This document shows positions 26,001 to 32,687 of a stretch of DNA of 64,000 nt, in pieces. The number at the start of each line of letters is the position of its first letter. Within the stretch, counting starts at the first letter, position 1. The notes beneath the pieces are model-generated. The model was not told where the DNA came from. It ran no database searches and saw only the letters and a list, made by a program, of their open reading frames with translations. Location of the stretch: assembly GCA_965267505.1 (NCBI GenBank), contig OZ254081.1:3100001-3164000 (forward strand), written 5' to 3'. This DNA comes from JANQHS01 sp965267505 (lineage in GTDB: Bacteria; Bacteroidota; Bacteroidia; Cytophagales; CCMP332). Both the position numbers and the translations under genes were made by a program.

Positions 26001-28034
26001 ACAAGCGACTCTAAGAAGATGTATGAATTTTGATAGTAATTCAAAATCATTTTCCAATAGTGCCCCACTATTTTTATCGAAGAACTCACTTGCCAAAGTT
26101 GATTTTAAGATAGCAACCGAAACTTCATCCTTCCAATGACTAGCAAGGCTAGTACTTAAGATGGAATTACGAATAAAAGCGTATGCCTTTGATCCTCCTT
26201 TTAGTATAAGCTCTTCTAACCATAGCCTGAATGCTCTTCTGATCGCTGGTTCAGTGCTAAGATTTGCAAAGAATTCCGTATCATCCGAGTTTCTGGTTCT
26301 GATAGTCTTTATATGTCTTATTAAGGCCCAATCTTCCAAAATATCATGAGATGGGGCAAATAAATCATCTGACCTTGATATTATTCCATCATTGTATAAT
26401 GTGTTAACTGTTTTAGTGTCCAGACCACTAACATCTGTATGGAGTGTCATGCTCTTAGCCCTGTTGACGGCTAACTCAATGAATGAAGCCTCTCTTTTAT
26501 CATGAATCCCCTCCTTTTGAACATTTACATTCTTAACAATATGATCCCAAAGTTTTTGCTTAAAGGCGAGTTCATCAACCGTTACTAAACCTTCACTGGT
26601 TCTTTTAGCCAACCGAAAAGCAAAATCTAAATACTTCGGTCTGTTTAGGAGATTCTTCAAATTTTCGTTTTTGAGAATCTGTTCCAACTCAGGTAGATTA
26701 TGTGAGATTGATTCTAGCTCGGTATCTTCAAGTACAGGAACTTCAACGATCGAATCTTTGGATATATCCAAATCAAACTTGAAAGTGAGTGCCTCTACGG
26801 CATAATCGCGACATGATACTATCAACTTAATTCCATACTTCTTTATGAGAATGAGTAGTTCACGAAATGCATCAGCCTCGCCTTCTAAGAGCTTTTCAAA
26901 ACTGTCAATGTATATGAGTTTTTCCGGAAATAAGGAATAATGGGAAATAACCTCAATCAGGTTTTGGGTTACTCCAAGGTTTGAGAAAGACTGACTTAAT
27001 CTAGGCCGGTTGAACTGATCTGCTACAAATGATAATACAAAATGATCTTTTAGTTCACTTAAAATTTCTTTCGAAAAAGCCGATTTTCCGATTCCGGCCT
27101 GCCCACTAATTATTGTTACATTATTTAGCAGAATCCTGGATTTCAATTCATCCGTGAATGCTACTCTATTAAGATGAAAGTCTCCAATTCTGTCACTAAT
27201 ACGATCAATTAAAAGGGAGCTTTCATCAAGAAGCTTGTTAAGAGAGTCCTTAGATTGTGGGCTTTTGTTTCCGAAATAGTTAAAACTTTTCTCTAACTCT
27301 TTCGAAGTTAACGTTGCGCCTTCTGCATTCTTTTTAGAAATATGTTCATAAATACCTCCCCAAATCTCAATAGGTCTTGAGGTGGAATTGTTGTAGGCTT
27401 CAATTAGATTCAAAAAATATGCTTTGTCAACACTGTGTTCGTTCACAAAATCATAATCGAATAACTCAATGACTTTTAGGAATTCCCAAACTTCAGCTTC
27501 AGTAATTGAAACTCCATCATCTGCTATACTATTCAGGCCATCACAAAAAGTCTTGAATTCAGCCAATTTTGACTGACTTGATTGTAACTCTATCTGATAC
27601 TCCGCGAAGGTTCTCTTTGAATTGGACCAGTTTAAAATCGGCTTGATGTGATTTCGTTGTTTTGAGTTTAAGCCTCCTACAATAAAAGCAAACTTGTCTG
27701 TATCTCGATTAAATACAGAATCATCATTGTAGTCATTCCAAAATGCTTTCAGAACTTCAAGAAATGTTTCATTTATTGATGAGAATGTGAGGTTATGTTT
27801 GATTTGAGCAAATAGCTTTTGTTCAATCGTTCCATTACTAACTCTTACGACAAGATCATCAGCGGATGATTTAGCTTGAAGCCTAATATCTTCTATTTTT
27901 CCTTGCGGTAATCCAGGAATGACCCCATCAACCATCATCGTGATAACAAACGCTGTTTGCACGGAGTTTTCAAAAACATGACCACCTCCTCCGGTTGAAA
28001 ATACATTTGATTTTGACTCACTTATAGAACTCAT
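23034..28034 (-). CDS. Giant nuclease-STAND NTPase (AVAST/Cap4-like) candidate defence protein
   Basis: 1666 residues. The N-terminus (GGGGHVFENSVQTAF, then SADDLVVRV and KLFAQIKHN) fits a Cap4/DUF4297-type PD-(D/E)XK nuclease with D60 and Q77-x-K79. A STAND-type P-loop ATPase follows: Walker A GQAGIGKS at 311-318, Walker B LIYIDSFE at 373-380, and LIVSCRD near 405-410. A winged-helix-like part comes next, and the last ~1000 residues are mostly helical, probably a solenoid sensor. The order nuclease-STAND-sensor is that of Avs-type NLR-like immune proteins, which activate the nuclease upon binding a phage protein. The start overlaps the xre stop by 4 bases. It is far more AT-rich than the flanking genes. 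Confidence 0.8.
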   Translation of the reverse strand: MSSISESKSNVFSTGGGGHVFENSVQTAFVITMMVDGVIPGLPQGKIEDIRLQAKSSADDLVVRVSNGTIEQKLFAQIKHNLTFSSINETFLEVLKAFWNDYNDDSVFNRDTDKFAFIVGGLNSKQRNHIKPILNWSNSKRTFAEYQIELQSSQSKLAEFKTFCDGLNSIADDGVSITEAEVWEFLKVIELFDYDFVNEHSVDKAYFLNLIEAYNNSTSRPIEIWGGIYEHISKKNAEGATLTSKELEKSFNYFGNKSPQSKDSLNKLLDESSLLIDRISDRIGDFHLNRVAFTDELKSRILLNNVTIISGQAGIGKSAFSKEILSELKDHFVLSFVADQFNRPRLSQSFSNLGVTQNLIEVISHYSLFPEKLIYIDSFEKLLEGEADAFRELLILIKKYGIKLIVSCRDYAVEALTFKFDLDISKDSIVEVPVLEDTELESISHNLPELEQILKNENLKNLLNRPKYLDFAFRLAKRTSEGLVTVDELAFKQKLWDHIVKNVNVQKEGIHDKREASFIELAVNRAKSMTLHTDVSGLDTKTVNTLYNDGIISRSDDLFAPSHDILEDWALIRHIKTIRTRNSDDTEFFANLSTEPAIRRAFRLWLEELILKGGSKAYAFIRNSILSTSLASHWKDEVSVAILKSTLASEFFDKNSGALLENDFELLSKFIHLLRVACKDSRQVPKGPGWEVVIEFIYSKIELLTAINPLILGLLVDWRLKIYYNRSQELPPESQSAGLSILKILDHSKSDYSSWGNRKFRDDQIENAIELVFHLASVIKNEVEELLIDASSRILSPRERETDYRARDYCEKIVEYSISGLHSGALPQIFPDLLISVANDHWKEDKKPKEDRFGRRDEVETYFGLAHKFKRDYFPASSYQTFVNKLLWYHPIKAFDFIIDLISYSSKKYEDSDFAKSDVVKLALKFDGKEISQTGSYVLWQMFRGTGTVTPYLLQSVLMSLERYLFELGQSGSETATKNLQFSFEYLILNSDSVAITSVLSSVAMAYPKQAGIKILFFLQCREFLDWDSGRWSSDQSHMLINSPLKSRFDEYFFDEERREAENWEHRKKYYRGLLGFISDFQLRDGSINKEIHESIDLLIEKSDPADLHWRKMLTEMDTRQWKAEVVEGQSNIVAIQPEYKGDVKEMVDSFEEEREESNKAAGYWSKVKAHYEGKEKELIEIEFWRECKDYYELTIENPQSKGLWSPIMFAVPGQLAYVGLKNLAPEDSDFEWVLNLVIKQCGIIVSKSDEFGGRIDFSVNLMDYDPLLNLLGYITKFKERISEDKYIEIKSLMIAVCLKMHNDHHQKSLFNSIRQNLWKYDPTFATSLSLGIIHYAEFSEKYGRKRYYNDDEEELKEIEKRERVIFDKILADEYTIQNTNLSFDYETHSPHYVHVINQIIAIDVDLDFVKEYLLHSFKTHLDAVKRESKGYNTTSYLDTGRSLEKTISEFLLTNPNLSIVRELFIELVKLSLDNSVNDHYQLEFIESFFEQVYLTLDQKMGPEDGQEISDRFWNLWQIFFELINENKSARLSGQFLLHCKYWKAEATDWKPLERGKEFFKESIPKLHKYDSDNLLELLSGIGFSTLMPQGITWLVKEIQEAKDKSKINFQKGEKLIKLAYQSNTKELKDNKQYLNDFMWLLDILIELGSSNAYLIRENLIVYKEH

Positions 28035-28243
28035 ATAGAATCAGGTTCACGGTCTGAATCAATCAAATCTTTGACGTCTACTCTCAGGATATCCGCAATT
28101 TTGAAAAGTATTTCTAGGCTCGGTTGGCTTCTATTTTGCACGTATGAATTCACCATATTGTAACTCTTACCAAGTTTATCAGCTAACCAAATCTGTTTAA
28201 TTCCTTTTTCATTTAGAACAGCTTTTATTCTATTCATAAGCAT
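28031..28243 (-). CDS. Xre/Cro-type HTH regulator of the defence operon
   Basis: 70 residues, nearly all one HTH_3/Cro domain: MNRIKAVLNEKGIKQIWLADKLGKSYNMVNSYVQNRSQPSLEILFKIADILRVDVKDLI read in segments, with the recognition helix around SYNMVNSYV. An in-frame ATG two codons on (MNRIKAVL) is an alternative start. The stop overlaps the start of the giant STAND gene, so both are coupled. A perfect palindrome 41 bases upstream is the likely operator. Small Xre proteins often hold toxic defence operons at a low level. Confidence 0.85.
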   Translation of the reverse strand: MLMNRIKAVLNEKGIKQIWLADKLGKSYNMVNSYVQNRSQPSLEILFKIADILRVDVKDLIDSDREPDSI

Positions 28244-28283
28244 CTAAATTGACAATAATGAAAGATAACTAAATTGTAAGGGT

Positions 28284-28304
28284 ATATCTCAAATTATGAG
28301 ATAT
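28284..28304. promoter_or_regulatory. Palindromic operator and probable promoter of the Xre-STAND operon
   Basis: ATATCTCA (28284-28291) and TGAGATAT (28297-28304) are perfect inverted arms around a 5-base spacer. On the minus strand a TTTG (28293-28290) inside this palindrome and a TATCTTTC (28267-28260), 22 bases on, resemble the Bacteroidota TTTG/TAnnTTTG promoter pair. Repressor binding would then cover the -33 box. This role is inferred. Confidence 0.6.
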
Positions 28305-28357
28305 TTTTAAATAGAATTATGGAGAGAAGTGGGGTGGTTGTTTGTATCCCGCACACA

Positions 28358-28432
28358 TTTGCCACTCTCCTGCCCTGCTATCAGCGTTCCTCGCTGCGGC
28401 ATGGTAATTCCTCGCTCGTGACGAGTGGCAAA
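28358..28432. repeat. Structured non-coding element at the right edge of the island
   Basis: TTTGCCACTC (28358-28367) is the exact reverse complement of GAGTGGCAAA (28423-28432). Between them TTCCTCGCT occurs twice (28387-28395, 28408-28416) and a small CTCGT-G-ACGAG hairpin sits at 28415-28425. The same 9-mer also lies at 20084-20092 on the far side of the operon. The whole stretch 28244-28863 has no intact gene. Confidence 0.5.
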
Positions 28433-28612
28433 AGAGTGTTCGTCCGATCAAGATCTAATGTGGTCGTTTTTAATTGATGTTGTGGCCCTTCCCTCACAAA
28501 ACCTAAACGCCGGTAGTCCGGCCTGTTTAACCCTGAATAAATTTCCTGGCAGGCTAGACTAAATTTCAAAGTTTGGTGAATGAAATGGTTCGTTAAACCT
28601 GACTCAAATACC

Positions 28613-28800
28613 CCCCAAGCCGATCCAGACTATGATCCCAAAACTTATCATAAAAGGATAACCATTCGGAAAGAGATCTTAGGGGCCGAGGGTTGAGGCT
28701 GGTTTTCAAAGGAGATCAATCCCGCAGATTAAAAGATTTGATGTGTTTGGTTACACCCTGGGGGCCGATCTCAAATTGCTGAGTTATCTGAGTGCTGGCC
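28613..28800 (-). pseudogene. Decayed arsR-family gene fragment
   Basis: This 188-bp stretch is a diverged copy of the 3' part of the intact arsR gene (matching about 29438-29661). Blocks such as ATAACCATTCGGAAAGAGAT and GATTTGATGTGTTTGGT are identical. Relative to the intact copy it has lost about 24 bases in the middle and about 14 near its end, and has many substitutions, so it cannot encode the protein. Both copies point the same way and flank the greA/B-like gene. It marks a past duplication at the island border. Confidence 0.75.
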
Positions 28801-28863
28801 TACACAACAGACATTCATCATTATTTAATTTTGCGATAGTTTCCAAAGTATGATCATCTCCTT

Positions 28864-29379
28864 ATGAGGCGAAAAATTCCTGAATCAACTCTTCCCAAAG
28901 TGATCCGCACACAAATGATCACTCCCGAAGGCATGCAAAAACTAAGGGATGAGCATGAGCACCTTACTCGCGTTGAACGTCCAGACGTTACGGCTAAGGT
29001 TTCCTGGGCCGCAAGTTTAGGAGATCGTTCAGAAAATGCCGACTACCATTACAACAAAAAACGCCTTCGAGAAATTGATAATCGCATTCGATATATCTGT
29101 AAATGTGTGGACAACTTAAAAGTGGTCAAATACCATCCTTACCAAGAAGGCAAGGTTATGTTTGGTGCATGGGTAGAGATCAAAAACGAAGAGAAAAGCC
29201 TACAAAAGCGATTTCGAATAGTAGGCTATGAAGAGCTCATTGGTAATAAGGATTACATATCTATGGACTCCCCAATGGCTAAAGCCCTTCTTGATAAAAC
29301 TGTTGGCGATAAAGCTATAGTAAAAACCAAAATGGGAGATTTTGTGTGGGAAATCCTAAAAATTGAGTATCAGAAATAG
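28864..29379 (+). CDS. GreA/GreB-family transcript cleavage factor
   Basis: 171 residues. The N-terminal coiled coil has the expected acidic tip region (SLGDRSENADYHYNKKRLREIDNRIRYI), and the C-terminal FKBP-like domain (GAWVEIKNEEKSLQKRFRIVGYEE, DSPMAKALLDKTVGDKAIV) is complete. It binds the secondary channel of RNA polymerase and stimulates cleavage of backtracked RNA. The ~20-residue N-terminal extension and the GreB-like tip motif favour GreB over GreA. It lies between an arsR fragment and the intact arsR gene, which suggests local rearrangement. Confidence 0.85.
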   Translation: MRRKIPESTLPKVIRTQMITPEGMQKLRDEHEHLTRVERPDVTAKVSWAASLGDRSENADYHYNKKRLREIDNRIRYICKCVDNLKVVKYHPYQEGKVMFGAWVEIKNEEKSLQKRFRIVGYEELIGNKDYISMDSPMAKALLDKTVGDKAIVKTKMGDFVWEILKIEYQK

Positions 29380-29420
29380 TGTATTACAAGCTCAATACGA
29401 AAACTGAAGAGGATTTTTTG

Positions 29421-29747
29421 TTAAGAGTTTAAATGTTCCCCAAGCCGATCCAAACTATCATCCCAGAACTTATCATAAAAGGATAACCATTCGGAAAGAG
29501 ATTTAAGGGCTGTGGGTTGGGCCTGGCAATAGCGTTCTCGTCCCTGGTTTTCAATGGAGATCAATCCTGCGGTTTCTAGGGATTTGATGTGTTTGGTCAC
29601 GCCCTGGCGGCTGATCTCGAATTGCTGCGCTATTTGAGTAATAGGCATAGCGGCACTGGCCAACACAAGGACATGAAAGATTTCACGCCTTGTGGGGTCA
29701 GCTATAGCCTTGAACAAGCGATCAATGGGCCGGTTCTGATTTTCCAT
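29421..29747 (-). CDS. ArsR-family transcriptional regulator
   Basis: 108 residues, a complete ArsR winged helix: RLFKAIADPTRREIFHVL, then ITQIAQQFEISRQGVTKHIKSLETAGLI and the wing IENQGRERYCQAQP. No metal-binding cysteine box is present, which fits the metal-independent SdpR-like group that is coupled to SRPBCC genes. The start overlaps the SRPBCC gene end by 26 bases, so both form one transcript. A decayed copy of this gene lies ~800 bp away. Confidence 0.85.
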   Translation of the reverse strand: MENQNRPIDRLFKAIADPTRREIFHVLVLASAAMPITQIAQQFEISRQGVTKHIKSLETAGLISIENQGRERYCQAQPTALKSLSEWLSFYDKFWDDSLDRLGEHLNS

Positions 29748-30153
29748 CCTTTAGATAGTTTGGTAATACGGACAGGCAGGCATCCCAACCCATGTCAAAA
29801 TGCTGCATGACCTCATCAGCCGAATCGCCATATTGGGCTCCACCGGAATGAACTAGGGTTAAACGAGTCTGTCCTCCCTCCTCTTCCAAGCTCCAGCTTA
29901 CCAAGGTCTCAATGCCAGAATCTCCTGAACTCCAGGTGTATTTTAGGGTATATGGATCGGCCTCTAAAACCTTTCCCTTTATCTGGGTGCTACCATGCTC
30001 CTCTGTAGCAGTGAAAGTATATTCATAACCAGATTCGGCTTTAAAGTCTGCATGGATAAACCATTGGGAGATCTGCTCCGCTTCAGTTATAGCCTTCCAA
30101 ACCTTGTCAATTCCGTGGTCAAACAATTTTTCTTTTACGATTTGATCTTTCAT
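29722..30153 (-). CDS. SRPBCC/AHSA1-like (Aha1-type) protein
   Basis: 143 residues of the START/SRPBCC fold: LFDHGIDKVWKAITEAEQISQWFIHADFKAESGYEYTF, KGKVLEADPYTLKYTW, then a long C-terminal helix ending with WDACLSVLPNYLKDG. The group is usually annotated as activator-of-Hsp90-like, but bacterial members bind small hydrophobic ligands or have unknown roles. It is paired with an overlapping ArsR regulator, a very common arrangement. Confidence 0.85.
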   Translation of the reverse strand: MKDQIVKEKLFDHGIDKVWKAITEAEQISQWFIHADFKAESGYEYTFTATEEHGSTQIKGKVLEADPYTLKYTWSSGDSGIETLVSWSLEEEGGQTRLTLVHSGGAQYGDSADEVMQHFDMGWDACLSVLPNYLKDGKSEPAH

Positions 30154-30213
30154 CCTATTAATTTAAATGCAACTTAAGGGTTGCAAGTTATAATAGGATG
30201 AATATATACGCAA

Positions 30214-30720
30214 CTATTTGGTTGCTTTTTCTATGCTCAGCAATTTCTCGTTATACTCCGCCATTCTAGCTCCCGCATTTCCATCAACCACCAGGATCAC
30301 GATCAACATCCCAATCGTAGAAATGCAGATCGCTCTAAGCAAAGGATTATCAAAGAAGAATATCAATAAAGCGGCAACCACAATCATGGAAGGAATAACC
30401 TTGAAAACATTCCTATACTCTGCCATGGTTCTGTCAACCCTGGCCTTTTCAGATTGGAAAAAGGCTTCGGCATCCTCTCCATAAGCTACTGGGAAATTCT
30501 TCACGCGTTGTACGTTATTGTAAAACAAGCCAACTCCTATGGTCATTAGCAGCAAGCCTGTTACCAATAAAGGATAGATATAGGCCCTAGCCTGATCGAT
30601 CTTTCCCAATTGCCAAAACCCTATAGAGCCAAGGATAAAGAGAATTGCGAATGCAATGAAGAATTTTGTGGAAAAGACTTCGTCTTTCGCCCACTCGGTA
30701 GAGACTTTTAATAGGTCCAT
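30214..30720 (-). CDS. Four-helix membrane protein, paralogue of the 37024-37506 gene
   Basis: 168 residues with two pairs of membrane helices (about 18-37, 48-66, 107-125, 130-148) separated by a charged ~40-residue segment (SEKARVDRTMAEYRNVFKV). It shares layout and the opening MDL..(T/S).W.K.EVF with the protein at 37024-37506, so the two are paralogues. Family function is not known to me. It sits downstream of the SDR-AraC operon on the same strand, with a 20-base gap, and may be read with it. Confidence 0.6.
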   Translation of the reverse strand: MDLLKVSTEWAKDEVFSTKFFIAFAILFILGSIGFWQLGKIDQARAYIYPLLVTGLLLMTIGVGLFYNNVQRVKNFPVAYGEDAEAFFQSEKARVDRTMAEYRNVFKVIPSMIVVAALLIFFFDNPLLRAICISTIGMLIVILVVDGNAGARMAEYNEKLLSIEKATK

Positions 30721-30740
30721 TGTTTATTCAGTTTATTGTT

Positions 30741-31547
30741 TTATGTCAAGGTACTTGGACTGTAGCCAAATGCTTTTTTAAAAGCATAGGAAAAATGCGA
30801 AAGATTCTCAAAGCCGGAAGCCAGGTAAACCTCGGTGGCTTTGAGCTTTTCCTGGGTGATCTTATTGTGAGCAAGATCAAGTCTTTTTTCTATCAGCCAT
30901 CTCCCGGGTGTGTTGTTATATATCTTTTTGAAATCGGATTTAAAGGCACTAAGGCTCCGGCCGGTAAGGAAGGCAAATCTCTCTAAAGGTAAATTGTACA
31001 TGAAATGCTCTTCCATGTACTCTTTCAGATCAAGCTTTTGGGGCTCATTGAAAGTTCCCAGGATAGAGCTTATCCTTTTATCGATTTCATCAATAATGGT
31101 CAAAGCTTCCTGAATTTTTATGGAAACCAGTTTACTGGGAAGCTCATCTTCCATATCAAAATAGGATAACAAGGATCCAAAGAAACTTTTAAGTAAGGGA
31201 TGAGATGTTACAGGTCTTTGCTTGGCAATATTTTCATCCCAGCTATCTAGAACTGATCGATCCACATAGAAGCTCCGCAATTCCTCCTCAGGTATGAGCA
31301 TGGACAAAGCTTTGAAGGGTTTTCCATCAGCCGGGTACTTTACCACTCGAGTCAATTGATTTTTTGGAACCAATAGGGTGTCCCCTTTTTGAAATGTCAA
31401 GGAACCGGTTCCATAGCACATCTTCATTTCTCCAGAGTAGATATAAACCAGAATATGCTGTGGTGATATATGCTCCCAGGTATAACTTTTTTCAGTAGTA
31501 CCCGATAGGAACACCCTACCCTTTCTTATTGCCTTTGATTTATTCAA
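30741..31547 (-). CDS. AraC-family transcriptional regulator
   Basis: 268 residues starting at TTG 31547 (the next ATG lies far inside). An N-terminal cupin-type effector domain (LVYIYSGEMKMCYG, FQKGDTLLVPKNQLTRV) is followed by the AraC HTH pair (FAFLTGRSLSAFKSDFKKIYN and TEVYLASGFENLSHFSYAFKKAFGYSP). It is read just after the SDR gene (4-base gap). The direct repeats upstream of that operon have the spacing typical of AraC half-sites, so autoregulation is likely. Confidence 0.85.
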   Translation of the reverse strand: MNKSKAIRKGRVFLSGTTEKSYTWEHISPQHILVYIYSGEMKMCYGTGSLTFQKGDTLLVPKNQLTRVVKYPADGKPFKALSMLIPEEELRSFYVDRSVLDSWDENIAKQRPVTSHPLLKSFFGSLLSYFDMEDELPSKLVSIKIQEALTIIDEIDKRISSILGTFNEPQKLDLKEYMEEHFMYNLPLERFAFLTGRSLSAFKSDFKKIYNNTPGRWLIEKRLDLAHNKITQEKLKATEVYLASGFENLSHFSYAFKKAFGYSPSTLT

Positions 31548-31551
31548 ACTT

Positions 31552-32505
31552 TTATACTTGGAATTTCTGTTTGGTTTTTTCTTCCGAAACTATCCATAGC
31601 TTCTCGGCTACATCCTTATCTTTTGCATGAGGTTCCAATAAGCATTCCCCAACTGGTCCAGTCCAATAATTCCTGCCAGTTGGACCATAAAAGCCAGATG
31701 GGTCAAGATTAGGTTCTGTGGCACACATTAATTCAGGATAAGATCCCTTTTCAGCTGATTGTACCATTGGAGAAATCTTCATGAGTTGCCAAATGAGGCG
31801 CATCATTAAACTCCCACTGGTTCGGATCAAGGAAGTGCTGGAAGCGCCGGGATGGCATGCATATACTTTAACATCCTTATTTCCGGCCTTTTCAAGCCTA
31901 TCCTGCAATTCATAAACAGTAATGATCTGGGCCAATTTACTTTGACTATATGCAGCATTTCCGGTGTAGTCTTTATCCCAGTTGAGATCATCAAATTTGA
32001 TGGTTCTTAAGCCCATTTTGTAGCCTTCACTACCTACTACAACTATTCGGCCCTTGGAGTTATTGATCATTGGAAATAGCAAAGCCTGCAAAGTAAAATG
32101 ACCAAAATGGTTCACTCCCAACTGACTTTCAAATCCATCAACTGTTAGTTTCTGACTAGGAACTTGAGCTATGGCTCCATTGCAGACTAGGGCATCAATT
32201 CTTGTGACTTTTTCAAGAACCTCTTCGGAGGCTTTTCTAACTGAAGACTGATCACCCAAATCCACTATAAAAAAGGACAACTCTATTTGGTTTCCCAGCT
32301 CTCCTTTCAAGGTTTTTACCACCCCTTCTGATTTTTGCTGATTTCGGTTGAGCATAACAACCTTAGCTCCTTTGGATAAGAGTATTCGGGTAGCCTCGAA
32401 TCCGGTACCGCTGGTGGTACCCGTGATAACAAAGGTCTTTCCTGACAGATCCCCTATTCTGTCAGGCGTCCATCCCTTTTTTCCAAATCTGTTTTCCTTT
32501 TTCAT
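31552..32505 (-). CDS. Short-chain dehydrogenase/reductase, protochlorophyllide-reductase-like branch
   Basis: 317 residues. The Rossmann motif FVITGTTSGTGFEATRIL is a TGxxxGxG variant, followed by MLNRNQQ (NADPH-type), LVCNGA (NAG-like), and the catalytic YxxxK in AAYSQSKLAQ. The long C-terminal part (GFYGPTGRNYWTGPVGECLLEPHA) is typical of the POR/retinol dehydrogenase-like SDRs. It reduces or oxidises an unknown small carbonyl or alcohol using NADP(H). It is first in an operon with the AraC regulator. Confidence 0.85.
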   Translation of the reverse strand: MKKENRFGKKGWTPDRIGDLSGKTFVITGTTSGTGFEATRILLSKGAKVVMLNRNQQKSEGVVKTLKGELGNQIELSFFIVDLGDQSSVRKASEEVLEKVTRIDALVCNGAIAQVPSQKLTVDGFESQLGVNHFGHFTLQALLFPMINNSKGRIVVVGSEGYKMGLRTIKFDDLNWDKDYTGNAAYSQSKLAQIITVYELQDRLEKAGNKDVKVYACHPGASSTSLIRTSGSLMMRLIWQLMKISPMVQSAEKGSYPELMCATEPNLDPSGFYGPTGRNYWTGPVGECLLEPHAKDKDVAEKLWIVSEEKTKQKFQV

Positions 32506-32559
32506 CTCTGCTTTGTTTCTATTAACCGATCCAAAGGTCCAGAGAATCCAAAAATAGAA

Positions 32560-32594
32560 CTTTGTTTAAAAGTCTTTTTTGCTTTGTTTAAAAG
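32560..32594. promoter_or_regulatory. Paired 13-bp direct repeats upstream of the SDR-AraC operon
   Basis: CTTTGTTTAAAAG occurs at 32560-32572 and 32582-32594, with a period of 22 bp, close to two helix turns, 55-89 bases upstream of the SDR start. AraC-type dimers bind such direct half-sites. A short inverted AGTCTTTT/AAAAGACT pair overlaps them. Function is inferred from position. Confidence 0.55.
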
Positions 32595-32687
32595 ACTGAA
32601 GATGACGAAGTTTCTCTCCCCCACCGGCAAATAGATTTGAACCAATGCTCATATTATCGCTGTTTGAATAATATCTTCGTGTTTCCT

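Noticed and set aside
28381..28569. 62-residue minus-strand frame in the structured intergenic element
   Set aside because: It runs through the inverted-repeat element, has no family pattern and no good start context; treated as non-coding.
28864..29379. greB-like gene as a member of the defence operon
   Set aside because: It is on the opposite strand, separated by a decayed gene fragment, and is a standard transcription factor.
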